From assembly GCF_041897535.1 (NCBI RefSeq), contig NZ_CP169217.1, forward strand, positions 1,922,001 through 1,986,000: 64,000 nt of DNA, read 5' to 3'. Under the pieces are notes generated by a model. That model did not search any database. It saw only the letters and a program-made list of their open reading frames with translations, and was not told the origin of the DNA. Origin of the DNA: Methylomicrobium lacus_A. Its GTDB lineage: Bacteria > Pseudomonadota > Gammaproteobacteria > Methylococcales > Methylomonadaceae. Position 1 is the stretch's first letter. Every line of letters begins with the position of its first letter. The translations under genes and the position numbers were made by a program. Below, one piece after another: positions 47,194-56,314 of this stretch.

Positions 47194-47859
47194 ATGCCGC
47201 GCCCTCACCGCCCAATTTTTGCCCAAACCATCATCTTTTATATTTGCCTGATGATGGCCGGCAGTACTTTGGGCTGGATTGAGTTAACTGCCGAAATACT
47301 GACTCAGGCGAAGCATAAATACGGCGAGCAAGCGCAACGCCGGCTCATCCGCTGGCAAAATTTACTGACCTCCGCGAAAAACCTTCCTGAAAAGGACAAA
47401 CTGAAACAGGTGAATGATTTTTTTAATCTCAATGCGCTTTTCATTGACGATATAATACATTGGAAGACAGAAGACTACTGGGCCACGCCATTGGAATTCC
47501 TGGCGACCGGTGCCGGCGATTGCGAGGACTTTGCGATCGCCAAATATTTTACCTTACAGGAACTTGGCGTAGACGAAAGCAAAATGCGCATTACTTATGT
47601 CAAATCACTCCGGCTCAATCAGCCCCATATGGTATTAACATTTTTTGCCTCACCCAAATCGGTTCCCGAAGTGCTCGACAATTTGACCCCCGAGATCAAG
47701 CCTGCCACGCAACGCTCCGACTTGTTGCCTGTTTACAGCTTTAACGGCACCGGTTTATGGACAGCCAAAGCGAGAACCGCCGGCAACCGTGTGGGCAGTT
47801 CAAACCGTTTGAGCTTGTGGACCGAACTCCAAGATAGAATGTTGAAAAATCCATTTTAA
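47194..47859 (+). CDS. lapG: LapG-type periplasmic cysteine protease
   Basis: The 221-aa transglutaminase-like protease has an N-terminal hydrophobic export signal. The catalytic triad is C110 (GAGDCEDF), H145 (NQPHMVL) and D162, with the H-to-D spacing of 17 seen in Pseudomonas LapG. When c-di-GMP falls, LapD releases LapG, which cuts a LapA-type adhesin and frees the cell from the surface. It is directly downstream of lapD. No LapA-type adhesin or type I secretion genes lie in the window. Confidence 0.93.
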   Translation: MPRPHRPIFAQTIIFYICLMMAGSTLGWIELTAEILTQAKHKYGEQAQRRLIRWQNLLTSAKNLPEKDKLKQVNDFFNLNALFIDDIIHWKTEDYWATPLEFLATGAGDCEDFAIAKYFTLQELGVDESKMRITYVKSLRLNQPHMVLTFFASPKSVPEVLDNLTPEIKPATQRSDLLPVYSFNGTGLWTAKARTAGNRVGSSNRLSLWTELQDRMLKNPF

Positions 47860-47863
47860 CCCG

Positions 47864-48577
47864 ATGGAACCGTTTTCATATCAGATCAAACGCACGCCGC
47901 GAGCATCCAAAGCACGCATTGTTGTGACTCTCGAAAAAATTGAAGTCATTGCACCGCTTCATATTTCCGAAGACAGGCTGCATCAGTTTGTCAAGGAGCA
48001 GTGGCACTGGATTACCGATGCGGTTCAAAAGCTTCAATCCCGTGCTGCGCAACATCGAAGCATTGCGCCCAAAGCTTATCATGACGGCGCCTCCATCCCT
48101 TACCAGGGAAAAACTTTCCCCTTGTCTGTGACAAAGACGCACTTAAAACGAATCAAAATCGAACATGCGTTGACGTTTACCGCGCATATCCCCCATTCAC
48201 AATGGGACACAATCGGCAGCGATGAGATCCGGGCCGCGATAATCCGCTGGATGAAGATCAATGTGAAATTGACCGTGGAGCAACTGGTTTGCCAGCATGG
48301 CCCCAAGCATCAATTATTTCCCAAATCGATTGCGATCAAATCGCAAAAATCGCGCTGGGGCAGCTGCGGGATTCACAATGACATCGCAATCAACTGGCTT
48401 CTCGCCCTGGCCCCCCTGGAAATTTTGGAATATGTCGTGGTGCACGAACTTTGCCATATTAAGGAAAAAAATCATTCTAAACAGTTCTGGGCATTAGTCG
48501 CGCAGCATCTTCCGCATTACCGAAGCGTCAGGCTATGGCTGAAGCAGCATGGTCGCTCGCTCATGCTGGGCATTTAA
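47864..48577 (+). CDS. YgjP-family (SprT-like/DUF45) zinc metallopeptidase
   Basis: The 237-aa protein starts 4 bp after lapG, so it is cotranscribed with it. The zinc site is VVHELCHIKEKNHSKQFW (H194, E195, H198, third His further on), and the family motif KSRWGSC is present. The N-terminal half holds the YgjP beta domain. There is no signal peptide, so it should be cytoplasmic. The substrate is unknown. Its fusion into the lapDG transcript is of interest. Confidence 0.92.
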   Translation: MEPFSYQIKRTPRASKARIVVTLEKIEVIAPLHISEDRLHQFVKEQWHWITDAVQKLQSRAAQHRSIAPKAYHDGASIPYQGKTFPLSVTKTHLKRIKIEHALTFTAHIPHSQWDTIGSDEIRAAIIRWMKINVKLTVEQLVCQHGPKHQLFPKSIAIKSQKSRWGSCGIHNDIAINWLLALAPLEILEYVVVHELCHIKEKNHSKQFWALVAQHLPHYRSVRLWLKQHGRSLMLGI

Positions 48578-48740
48578 ATTTTCTGTATTTTCATCATATT
48601 ATTTTATTCACTTATATTTCTGCCTTAGCTTCGCCATTACCTCTACCAATCAATTACTTAGTTAATTTACATAATAAAAGTGGACTTCTTCCACTCCTCT
48701 GTATATGATTGATTAAAACGGTCAGAATGAGGAACCTCAT

Positions 48741-49586
48741 ATGTCCAGATTAGTCTCTTTGATTTTTTTACTATCGCTTGGCTGTGCAACTGCTCAGGCT
48801 TACAGCGATCTTGATGAGATTCAACAAAAATTACTCACCAAGGCCAGTAAACTGGAGCGCGTCAACCCCTGGGAGGCCGCTGCGCTTTATTGTAAAAGCG
48901 CCAGAAACGGCTCGCTTGAGGCGCATTATCGGCTTGGGATGTTATTTGCGTTCGGTCAAGGCGTTCCCGAAGACAGAGAAATAGCCGCCTCCTTGTTTGC
49001 TGCCGCAGCGCAGCAAGGCCATCAGGAAGCCGGCAATATGCTGGATACCATCCTTTACAGCTCCGATAAACTGCCGAACTGCATCCTTTCCGACGTCTTG
49101 CCGCCTCGCGGCCATTACCGTGCGCGCTGGGCCAACGATGCTTCTTTGGATGCCGTGCTTGCCGCATTGTCAAAAGATCGTCACTGGTTGATCAACATGA
49201 TCAGGCAGATTGCCTCCTGGCATCAGGTTGATCCTAAACTGGCTTTATCCATTATCAGCGTCGAATCCGCTTTCCAAGTACACGCCAAATCGAAAGCAAA
49301 CGCGATGGGCTTAATGCAATTGATCCCGGCAACCGCGGCCCGGTTTAATGTACAGGATGCCTTTGATGCCAGCCAAAATGTAAAAGGCGGCGTGCGTTAC
49401 TTACGCTGGCTTTTGGATCGTTATCATGGCGATATCGAATTGGTTGCCGCGGCTTACAATGCCGGCGAAGGCGCCGTAGACAAATACAAAGGCATACCGC
49501 CCTACCAAGAAACTCAAGATTATGTCACTAAAGTGGTCCGCCGCTATCAATCCCACAAACACAATTTTCATCCCGAAAAGTCTTAA
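48741..49586 (+). CDS. Lytic transglycosylase with Sel1-like repeats
   Basis: The 281-aa precursor has a signal peptide (MSRLVSLIFLLSLGCATAQA). Residues about 42-105 form Sel1-like helical repeats (SLEAHYRLGMLFAFGQGV and following). Residues about 150-275 are an SLT domain with catalytic E175 (SIISVESAF), GLMQLIPATAARF and AAYNAGEGAVDKY. It cleaves peptidoglycan in the periplasm. It lies 163 bp after the YgjP gene on the same strand. Sel1 parts usually mediate protein contacts. Confidence 0.93.
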   Translation: MSRLVSLIFLLSLGCATAQAYSDLDEIQQKLLTKASKLERVNPWEAAALYCKSARNGSLEAHYRLGMLFAFGQGVPEDREIAASLFAAAAQQGHQEAGNMLDTILYSSDKLPNCILSDVLPPRGHYRARWANDASLDAVLAALSKDRHWLINMIRQIASWHQVDPKLALSIISVESAFQVHAKSKANAMGLMQLIPATAARFNVQDAFDASQNVKGGVRYLRWLLDRYHGDIELVAAAYNAGEGAVDKYKGIPPYQETQDYVTKVVRRYQSHKHNFHPEKS

Positions 49587-50190
49587 GATGATTTAGGCGT
49601 TAGCGGGTCATTTGAGCTGCTTTTTTGGCCAGCATTGCTCCTCATTGTTTCTCATTGCTCACGCAGCGCCTATCTCGCTTTGAGCGATCCGATCTAATTA
49701 TCTCGCCCTCCAAAGACGGATTCTCATTCCCGCTTCAAAACGCCCCCTGATTCTTCGCTGCGCCGTGATTCCTGCCGGTGATGGCCATGGCGCCAATCTC
49801 CGCACACTTGTAGTATATTTTCCATCAGAACAGATCATCTTGTCTCTTCTGGGCAATCACACTCTTCTTTGCAGTTTATATCGTCTTTTGGGATGCCTCT
49901 AGACATCTACACGACTCCAGATTTGTACGATCGTCTACCTCCAAGTCAATTTCCCCGGACATAACCCTGCTCGCAAAACTCCTGCATCGCCCCTGGGCTC
50001 CCGGCATTTTAGGGCATCTACGTCTGGCCGATTTTCCAGTCGTTGAATGTGTTGAGCCCGTTATTCTGTTGGGGTCAGCCTTGCGCTTGATCAGATAATG
50101 CCAAACAACTCGGTCGACGTGGCTTTTTGTCCTAGGCGGGTACTGTTAGGCGTCATGGCTTTATCGAGGGCCCCACCGAAATTTTCCCAT
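49587..50190. other. Gene-free region between lytic transglycosylase and pmoB
   Basis: About 600 bp with no coding frame of note on either strand. Base composition is mixed. I see no RNA gene, repeat or operator; the pmo terminator begins at its right end. Confidence 0.55.
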
Positions 50191-50194
50191 AAAA

Positions 50195-50230
50195 AAACCC
50201 CCGTTATTCAATGAATAACGGGGGTTTAAA
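50195..50230 (-). terminator. Intrinsic terminator of the pmoCAB operon
   Basis: A 16-nt inverted repeat (AAACCCCCGTTATTCA / TGAATAACGGGGGTTT) is followed on the minus strand by a run of T, about 40 bp after the pmoB stop. Confidence 0.95.
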
Positions 50231-50270
50231 TGGTTAACTTCTTATTATTGTTATTAGATCAGCAATCTTC

Positions 50271-51515
50271 TTAGATGAAGGTTGGGATCAGAGGACCGTC
50301 GATTTGAACCAGTTGTTTGTTTCCATTTTCGTCGTGGAAGAACAACAAGCCAGCGAAACGGCTGTCTGGGTCATAGATCAAGTCAGCCAGACGGTAAACT
50401 TCCCAAGCTGCATCAGATGCAGTAACTTGAACAGTTCTGGTTTGACCTGGAGCCAGTGGGCTGTTATCGCTAACAGTCAGACCTTCTGGAGCCAACAAGT
50501 CATCTGGGTAACCGGTGGTGTCTTCAGTTACGTTAGCATCCAAGAAACGAACGCCAGCGGTGTTGAATTCACCCAAACGGACAGCAGAGTCGCCATTGTT
50601 GGTGATGGTCAGAGTCATGTTCATTGAACGACCTGGTACACGGTAGGTAGCGTCGTCAATCTTAACGCTAACAGTTGGTGTTGGCAGTTCAATTGGCTTC
50701 ATACCACGCAACAAACCTGCTTGCAGAGGAGTGGTGATTGGGTATTCAGCATTAGTTGTGCTCATAGTGAACGCAACGATACCGATAGTAGCCGCACCGA
50801 AAGCCAAAGCAACTTTCTTGTCAGTACCAGTGATCAGAGTGTCAGCTTTGCCAGCGTCAACAGCGATCAAACGTGGAACGAACATTGGTTTGCGCATCCA
50901 GTAAACCATCCACGCTACACCGATAGCATACCAGAAAGCATGCCAGAAGTAAGTGTTGCTCAGGTTGTAGGTTTCCAGATCAATGGTTTGACCAGTCAGA
51001 GTAGTGATTGGGTTGGTGAATTGGCTCATAGAACCTTCAACAGTTACCCATTTACCAGGACCGATGATTGGACCGCCGCCTTCAACGTTCATCATGGTGT
51101 GAACGTGCCAGTCACCTGGACGACGTGCTTTCAACAGAACTTTAAACTCATAGGTTTCGCCCAGTTCCAAAGAAACCGAACGTGGAACCAATTGACCACC
51201 GATCCAAGAACCAGCACGGATAAATACTGGACCTGGGATACCGATGTTCAAGAACGCGCTTTCTGGCTTGTCAACGGTTTCTGGCCATCCTGAGAAAACC
51301 AGGAATTTTCCAGAAATTGTCATCGTGTCGTTAACTTTAACAACTTCTTTTGACCAGTTCAGATCGTACCAGTGAATAGTACGCATACGCATGAAAGCCG
51401 CTTGAGACTTTTCACCGTGTGCGGATGCAGCTGGTGTGTAGAACATCGCTGCTGCAACTGTCAGCAACAGTGCGACAAAGGACAATTTTGCTACCTTGTC
51501 TTTAATTAATTTCAT
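50271..51515 (-). CDS. pmoB: Particulate methane monooxygenase subunit B
   Basis: The largest pMMO subunit, with two periplasmic cupredoxin domains joined by two membrane spans. The 414-aa precursor starts at MKLIKDKVAKL with a GAGGAGG site; 21 further in-frame codons upstream are not used. The signal peptide ends before H33. The CuB ligands H33, H137 and H139 (DWHVHTMM) are present at the Methylococcus capsulatus numbering. The spans lie at about 190-205 and 235-255. It is last in pmoCAB, before a strong terminator. The operon oxidises methane to methanol in intracytoplasmic membranes. Confidence 0.98.
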   Translation of the reverse strand: MKLIKDKVAKLSFVALLLTVAAAMFYTPAASAHGEKSQAAFMRMRTIHWYDLNWSKEVVKVNDTMTISGKFLVFSGWPETVDKPESAFLNIGIPGPVFIRAGSWIGGQLVPRSVSLELGETYEFKVLLKARRPGDWHVHTMMNVEGGGPIIGPGKWVTVEGSMSQFTNPITTLTGQTIDLETYNLSNTYFWHAFWYAIGVAWMVYWMRKPMFVPRLIAVDAGKADTLITGTDKKVALAFGAATIGIVAFTMSTTNAEYPITTPLQAGLLRGMKPIELPTPTVSVKIDDATYRVPGRSMNMTLTITNNGDSAVRLGEFNTAGVRFLDANVTEDTTGYPDDLLAPEGLTVSDNSPLAPGQTRTVQVTASDAAWEVYRLADLIYDPDSRFAGLLFFHDENGNKQLVQIDGPLIPTFI

Positions 51516-51627
51516 ATATCCTCCTCTAATAATAGAGAATCTATTTATTCTTGAGTATCCAGTCGATAAATGTTTCATTTATCTACTAGCCATTTATTTA
51601 TTGTGTTACTAAGCAGCAATCAAAAGA

Positions 51628-52371
51628 TTAGGTGCTTTGAGTAAATGCGGTGCTACCGAACCATTTACCGAAGAAGTGCCACAAGAAGTAGATGATGATA
51701 CTCACGAAGCCAGAGAAGAACGCTGATACTGGAGCAACGTCTTTACCGAAAGTTCTCAAAGTACCTTTTTCAACCATCCGGATGTATTCTGGAGTACCAG
51801 TTCTTACGTAGTGGTAACCTTGCAAGTCAGCCAGGGTCATTACCATGCCGTTGTATTCAACTGGCACGTGCAATGGAGCGATGACTGGCCAGTTGCCAGG
51901 GTAGAACAACAAACCGTAAGCCAAGCCACCAACAACTGCAGTCAACTGCATGCTGTTGCCCAACATCAGGATTACGTCCAGAACGATTGCGCCTGGAACG
52001 AATTGTGATGGGAATACGAAGTTAACTGGGAAGTAAGTCCATCCCCAGAAGTTGAAATATCTGTTAACCCATTCGCCGAACAGCAGGCCCAAAACAGCCA
52101 GAACTGCGCCGAATGGCAGACGATAGCGATACCACAGAACAGATTGAACAGCAGCTGGGAAAGTAATACCAACGATTGGCAATACGGTTACCCACAGACG
52201 ACGGTCTTTCCAGTCAGTCCAGAAATCCCAGTCACCACCAGTCAACATGAAGTGAACGTGGTAGCCACCAAGAATAATGAAGAACAAAGTGAAACAAATT
52301 AGCCAATCGAACGTGCGTGAAACTTTGACAGCTTCGGCACGTGAACGTACAGCTGATTGAGATGCGCTCAT
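51628..52371 (-). CDS. pmoA: Particulate methane monooxygenase subunit A
   Basis: The 247-aa integral membrane protein is the standard length for type I methanotrophs. Phylogenetic-marker stretches are GGDWDFWTDWKDRR, GEWVNRYFNFWGWTYFPVN and GYHYVRTGTPEYIRMVE. It is methane- rather than ammonia-oxidiser-like across these segments. An AGGAGG site precedes the start, 112 bp separate it from pmoB and 126 bp from pmoC. The codon pattern (many GGT, CGT, AAC) suggests very high expression. Confidence 0.99.
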   Translation of the reverse strand: MSASQSAVRSRAEAVKVSRTFDWLICFTLFFIILGGYHVHFMLTGGDWDFWTDWKDRRLWVTVLPIVGITFPAAVQSVLWYRYRLPFGAVLAVLGLLFGEWVNRYFNFWGWTYFPVNFVFPSQFVPGAIVLDVILMLGNSMQLTAVVGGLAYGLLFYPGNWPVIAPLHVPVEYNGMVMTLADLQGYHYVRTGTPEYIRMVEKGTLRTFGKDVAPVSAFFSGFVSIIIYFLWHFFGKWFGSTAFTQST

Positions 52372-52497
52372 TAGCTTACCTCCTAAAGGATTTAAAATTA
52401 TTTTTATTTACTATCTTTATCTACGCTGCTTCGTCCATTCGGAATGAAATGAACGAAACAGCTAGGAGATAGTTATTTACAGGCTATGGCTACAGAA

Positions 52498-53250
52498 TTA
52501 AGCCAAGTCTTTTTTCAGCAATTTTGCAATTGCTTGAACTTCGATGTTCAGAACACCCAGTGCGCCCAAAGCTGCCCATCCGAAGAATACGAAGCCATAG
52601 TGCAGAGGAGCAACGAACAACTCTTCCATAAACCAGAAGGTGTGACCCCATTCGTTCAGACCAACGTTTGGCAGAATCATGAATGGACCAACAACAGACA
52701 CCATATACTGCAAAGACAAACCTTGTTGGTAAGTAGGCAGTCTGGTTTTTGCATACAACAAAGATGCGCCACCAGTGATGATGTAGATTGGGTAGCTCAA
52801 ATAGAATTCGATGATGTGACTTGGAGTGAAGTCGGTATCACGAACGATAGTTTGATGCCAAGTACCGTCTTGTTCGGTGAAGTAGCTAGCGCCGAAGTAA
52901 ATTGCAGTCGCGTAGCAGCACAGCCAGATCCAGTGAGTGAAGTGTCTTCTCAGTTCTTCTCTTGGAGTGATTGACATCACTTTACGGTCACGAGATTTCC
53001 AGATGTAGCCCCACAGGATACCTGCAGTTGATACTTCCAAAACGAACTCGATATACAGGAAGTTCATCCAGTATGTTTCGAATTCTGGTGCGAAAGAGTC
53101 AAGACCAGCGGACCAGCCGAAAACGCCTTCATACCAACGAACCCAAGCATAGAATACCAAGTAAATGGAAATGCCCAGGAACAGATTTCTTTTATTTAAC
53201 AGCGGTGCTTCCGCAGCATCAGCTTTCACTGATTCAGTTGTAGCTGCCAT
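52498..53250 (-). CDS. pmoC: Particulate methane monooxygenase subunit C
   Basis: The 250-aa membrane protein is the first gene of the operon. D128, H132 and H145 (TEQDGTWHQ and TPSH) have the spacing 4 and 13 of the CuC site ligands D156, H160 and H173 of Methylococcus capsulatus. An AGGAGG site lies before the start, and a sigma-70 promoter is seen about 120 bp upstream. pMMO subunit C is required for activity. Confidence 0.98.
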   Translation of the reverse strand: MAATTESVKADAAEAPLLNKRNLFLGISIYLVFYAWVRWYEGVFGWSAGLDSFAPEFETYWMNFLYIEFVLEVSTAGILWGYIWKSRDRKVMSITPREELRRHFTHWIWLCCYATAIYFGASYFTEQDGTWHQTIVRDTDFTPSHIIEFYLSYPIYIITGGASLLYAKTRLPTYQQGLSLQYMVSVVGPFMILPNVGLNEWGHTFWFMEELFVAPLHYGFVFFGWAALGALGVLNIEVQAIAKLLKKDLA

Positions 53251-53374
53251 TTCTACCTCCTAAAAATTTAACAATCCCCAGCGGTTAAGCCGGGAGTTTT
53301 TTTGTTTAACTCCTTTTCCTGATTCTCTGGTTTTTGACCAGGAATCCCACCTTGTCCAGTTTGGTGAGCGCTCA

Positions 53375-53402
53375 GTTTACCAGCTCAAGTAACCTTGTCA
53401 AG
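53375..53402 (-). promoter_or_regulatory. Sigma-70 promoter of pmoCAB
   Basis: On the minus strand TTGACA (53402-53397) and TAAACT (53380-53375) are 16 nt apart. The leader of about 120 nt contains a GC-rich segment before the AGGAGG site of pmoC. This fits the sigma-70-type promoters described for pmoC in gammaproteobacterial methanotrophs. Confidence 0.75.
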
Positions 53403-53527
53403 TCAAAAAACATTTACGAAAAAAAAATCCGCGCGCCCATGCGCCACCTCTTTTTTTCCCATGCATTTAATGCGTTGATTTCTGATACAATTGCTCGGAT
53501 TTGAACGCAACCATCGGCACTTTTTCC

Positions 53528-53977
53528 ATGAAAAATTTTATAAGAAAACATCCGTTTATCGTACTCGTCCTCGGCCTGGGCGTGTTGATTGCCCTGCAAA
53601 GAACAGTCATCATGCCCCTCGTCACCGAGGTGATCAAATCCGATGCATTTTTGGTCGACAGCAAAGACCAAGGCAGCCAGCTTCCCATTTCAACGGAATT
53701 GACGGCGATCGCATTCAACCATTGCAACAACTACATCAAATCCGAGCTCGACTCCGACACTTCGGTCACCTTTGCGGACAAGCCGATCAAAGCCTGGAGC
53801 TTGGGCAACTATCAGTTTTTGATTAACGGCGACATTCAGATCGCCGACGAATCCGGCAAGATGACCACGCAAAAATATGTCTGCCGCATCACTTATGACA
53901 AGGGGGACGATCAGGAAGGGGTTCTCGACTTTGACAACTGGACGATGGTCGGCCTTTCCGGCATCGAAGGGCTTTAA
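53528..53977 (+). CDS. Membrane-anchored protein of unknown function
   Basis: The 149-aa protein starts at the ATG at 53528 (MKNFIRKHPFIVLVLGLGVLIAL), a single N-terminal span or uncleaved signal. The C-terminal 110 residues form a soluble domain with two Cys (FNHCNNYI and YVCRITYD) and alternating strands (YQFLINGDIQIA, KYVCRITYD, NWTMVGLSG). I do not recognise the family. It is divergent from pmoC and probably faces the periplasm. Confidence 0.72.
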   Translation: MKNFIRKHPFIVLVLGLGVLIALQRTVIMPLVTEVIKSDAFLVDSKDQGSQLPISTELTAIAFNHCNNYIKSELDSDTSVTFADKPIKAWSLGNYQFLINGDIQIADESGKMTTQKYVCRITYDKGDDQEGVLDFDNWTMVGLSGIEGL

Positions 53978-54018
53978 CCCCCTCACTCAGGCGTGTTCTG
54001 ATCCCCATCCCTTGATCT

Positions 54019-54663
54019 TTACACGCCTGCCCCGTCCCGCTCCCTTTTGTAAGCCCGCACCAGAGCCGCAAACGCCCAAAAATCGTAAAGGGCGTGGATC
54101 AGTACCGGCGTTAATAGATTCCGCGTACCGCCATAATCCATGGCCCCGCTCAAATATAAGCCGATCAAAAACGCCAGCAGGGTGTACAGCGGCGTGACCG
54201 CATGCGCCAAGCCGAAGAGGATATTGCAGCCGAGCAAAGCCGCCCGCATACCCCAGGCCGCTTCGAGCCAGGGCTGAACCACCCCCCGAAACAGAATTTC
54301 TTCGGATAAGCCGGCAATCGCCGCCAGCATGAACAGATCAGCCCAGTGCCGTCGATACAGGCTGGGCCCCAAAGTTTCCAGCAACAGCCGTCTGACTTTT
54401 TGGAACGAATCTTCCTGCCGCCGCTCCGCCCAGTGAAAAAACAGCACCATCGGCAGCGTACCCAGGATGCCGTACAGCAGCGCCGCTTCCGAATAAAACA
54501 GCTTGGCGAACGGATCGATGCCGGCCATCCAACCGAGCACGATCGCGACGAGGATCAGTGACGCCTCGAAACAACAGGCTTTGATAAAAAAATCGCGGGC
54601 TTGGAGCGGGGGTTGATTCATTGACTCAGGCGATGAATAATGTCGCAGCCATTTTTTTATCAT
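54019..54663 (-). CDS. CPBP-family intramembrane metalloprotease
   Basis: The 214-aa multi-span protein has the CPBP (Abi/CAAX) motif SEEILFRGVVQP, giving the catalytic Glu pair and Arg. Later motifs LFGLAHA and VLIHALYDFWAF supply the His ligands. It has about six hydrophobic segments. The ATG at 54663 is chosen; a TTG three codons earlier and an ATG at 54621 are alternatives. Substrate unknown. A second CPBP gene lies at 59696. Confidence 0.9.
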   Translation of the reverse strand: MIKKWLRHYSSPESMNQPPLQARDFFIKACCFEASLILVAIVLGWMAGIDPFAKLFYSEAALLYGILGTLPMVLFFHWAERRQEDSFQKVRRLLLETLGPSLYRRHWADLFMLAAIAGLSEEILFRGVVQPWLEAAWGMRAALLGCNILFGLAHAVTPLYTLLAFLIGLYLSGAMDYGGTRNLLTPVLIHALYDFWAFAALVRAYKRERDGAGV

Positions 54664-54725
54664 TGACTGCAAACTCGAACGACCAAGCCTCGAACTTTTC
54701 GACGCCCTAGCCGGATACTTTAACC

Positions 54726-54980
54726 ATGCAATGTTTTATTTATAAGAGCCTGAAAAAACAAGACGTTTATTTATATCTGAAGGATCAGGACGATTTTACC
54801 TGCCTGCCGGAAGCGCTGCAGGACTCCCTCGGCAGGATGGAATTTGTTTTTAGCCTTGAAATCACGCCGGAGCGAAAACTCGCCAATGCCGATCCGGTGT
54901 CGGTGCTGAACAGCCTGAGCAAGCAGGGCTTTTTCCTGCAACTGCCGCCGGTGCTGTCCGCCCCCGCCACCTTGCAGTAA
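54726..54980 (+). CDS. ycgL: YcgL-family protein
   Basis: The 84-aa small cytoplasmic protein opens with CFIYKSLKKQDVYLYLKDQDDF and continues LPEALQDSLGRMEFVFSLEI, the YcgL fold, which is common in Gammaproteobacteria and of unsettled function. It is divergent from the CPBP gene and converges on dcd with an 11-bp gap. Confidence 0.9.
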   Translation: MQCFIYKSLKKQDVYLYLKDQDDFTCLPEALQDSLGRMEFVFSLEITPERKLANADPVSVLNSLSKQGFFLQLPPVLSAPATLQ

Positions 54981-54991
54981 CCCCGTAATCT

Positions 54992-55558
54992 TCAGGCGCG
55001 CGGCAAAGTCACGCCGACCTGACCCTGGTATTTGCCGCCGCGATCTTTGTAGGAGGTTTCGCACACTTCATCGCTGCCGAAAAACAGCATCTGCGCGACA
55101 CCTTCATTCGCATAGATTTTCGCCGGCAGGGTCGTCGTGTTCGAAAACTCCAGCGTCACATGCCCTTCCCATTCGGGTTCCAGCGGCGTCACGTTCACGA
55201 TGATGCCGCAGCGCGCATAGGTCGATTTGCCCAGACACACGGTCAGCACGTCGCGCGGAATACGGAAATACTCGACCGTCCGCGCCAAGGCAAACGAGTT
55301 CGGCGGAATGATGCAGACATCGGATTTGACATCGACGAAGCTGCTCGAATCGAAATCCTTCGGATCGACGATCGCGGAATTGATATTGGTGAAAATCTTG
55401 AATTCATCCGAACAGCGCACATCGTAGCCATAGCTCGATGTCCCGAACGAAATCACCCTGCCCTTTTCGGAGTCCCTGACCTGGCCGCATTCAAACGGCG
55501 AGATCATGCCGTATTCGGTCGCCATCCGGCGTATCCATTTGTCCGATTTAATGCTCAT
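54992..55558 (-). CDS. dcd: dCTP deaminase
   Basis: Deaminates dCTP to dUTP for dTTP synthesis. The 188-aa product has the usual length. Typical segments are MSIKSDKWIRRMA, GTSSYGYDVRCSDEFKIF, RTVEYFRIPRDVLTVCLGKSTYARCG and NEGVAQMLFF, with the catalytic Glu in PLEPEWEGHVTLEF. It is monocistronic. Confidence 0.98.
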   Translation of the reverse strand: MSIKSDKWIRRMATEYGMISPFECGQVRDSEKGRVISFGTSSYGYDVRCSDEFKIFTNINSAIVDPKDFDSSSFVDVKSDVCIIPPNSFALARTVEYFRIPRDVLTVCLGKSTYARCGIIVNVTPLEPEWEGHVTLEFSNTTTLPAKIYANEGVAQMLFFGSDEVCETSYKDRGGKYQGQVGVTLPRA

Positions 55559-55621
55559 CGCAGCTTTAATACCTTAAAAAATCAACAAAAAGAGCATTGT
55601 AACAAACAACGTGGGGGAGAC

Positions 55622-56314
55622 TTAGAGATCGTTTGAAAAAACAATTTCGATCTGGTCGAAATCCTGCACCTGCTCGTGCTCCGCCTCGGGATCGGGCTTG
55701 CCTTCGCGGACCAGCCAAATCGTATTGAACCCGGCCTCTTTCGCCGCATCCAGTTCTTCCTTGATGTCGGACAGAAACAGCAGATTTTCGGGAGGAATCC
55801 TAAGCTCCTCCGCGATATGGCGATACGAATCGACCTCCCGCTTGCCGCCGATCCGGGTATCGAAATAGCCCGAAAACCACGGCGTCAAATCGCCGTACTC
55901 GGTATGCGAAAACAACAGCTTTTGCGCATGCACCGAGCCGGACGAATAGATATACAGATGCAGACCGCAGGCATGCCAGGCTTTCAGGTTTCTTTCGGCG
56001 TCTTCATAGACATGGCCGGTAAACGCGCCTTGCCGGTAGCCCTCGTCCCAGATCAGGCCTTGCAGCGCCTTCAACGGCGTGACTTTTTTGTCCTGATCGA
56101 TCCATTCGAGCAATTGCGCCAGCGTTTGCGCGGCGTCGAGCGGTCGCCCGACTTCTGCGGAAACATCGGCCAGCAAGCGCCGGACCTCGGGATCGTCCGC
56201 ATGGCTTTGCACAAATTCGGCGATATGCGCGCGCGCATACGGAAACAGCACGTCCTTTACGAAAGACAAGGACGAGGTGGTGCCTTCAATATCGGTAACG
56301 ATCGCCCTGATCAT
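55622..56314 (-). CDS. mtnC: Enolase-phosphatase E1 of methionine salvage
   Basis: The 230-aa HAD-fold enzyme enolises and dephosphorylates 2,3-diketo-5-methylthiopentyl-1-phosphate to the acireductone. Motif I is VTDIEGTTSS (Asp and the IEGT form typical of MtnC), motif II YSSGSVHAQ, and motif IV FLSDIKEELDAA. The start at 56314 overlaps the mtnD stop by ATGA; the frame beyond it is mtnD antisense-frame noise. Third gene of mtnBDC. Confidence 0.96.
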   Translation of the reverse strand: MIRAIVTDIEGTTSSLSFVKDVLFPYARAHIAEFVQSHADDPEVRRLLADVSAEVGRPLDAAQTLAQLLEWIDQDKKVTPLKALQGLIWDEGYRQGAFTGHVYEDAERNLKAWHACGLHLYIYSSGSVHAQKLLFSHTEYGDLTPWFSGYFDTRIGGKREVDSYRHIAEELRIPPENLLFLSDIKEELDAAKEAGFNTIWLVREGKPDPEAEHEQVQDFDQIEIVFSNDL

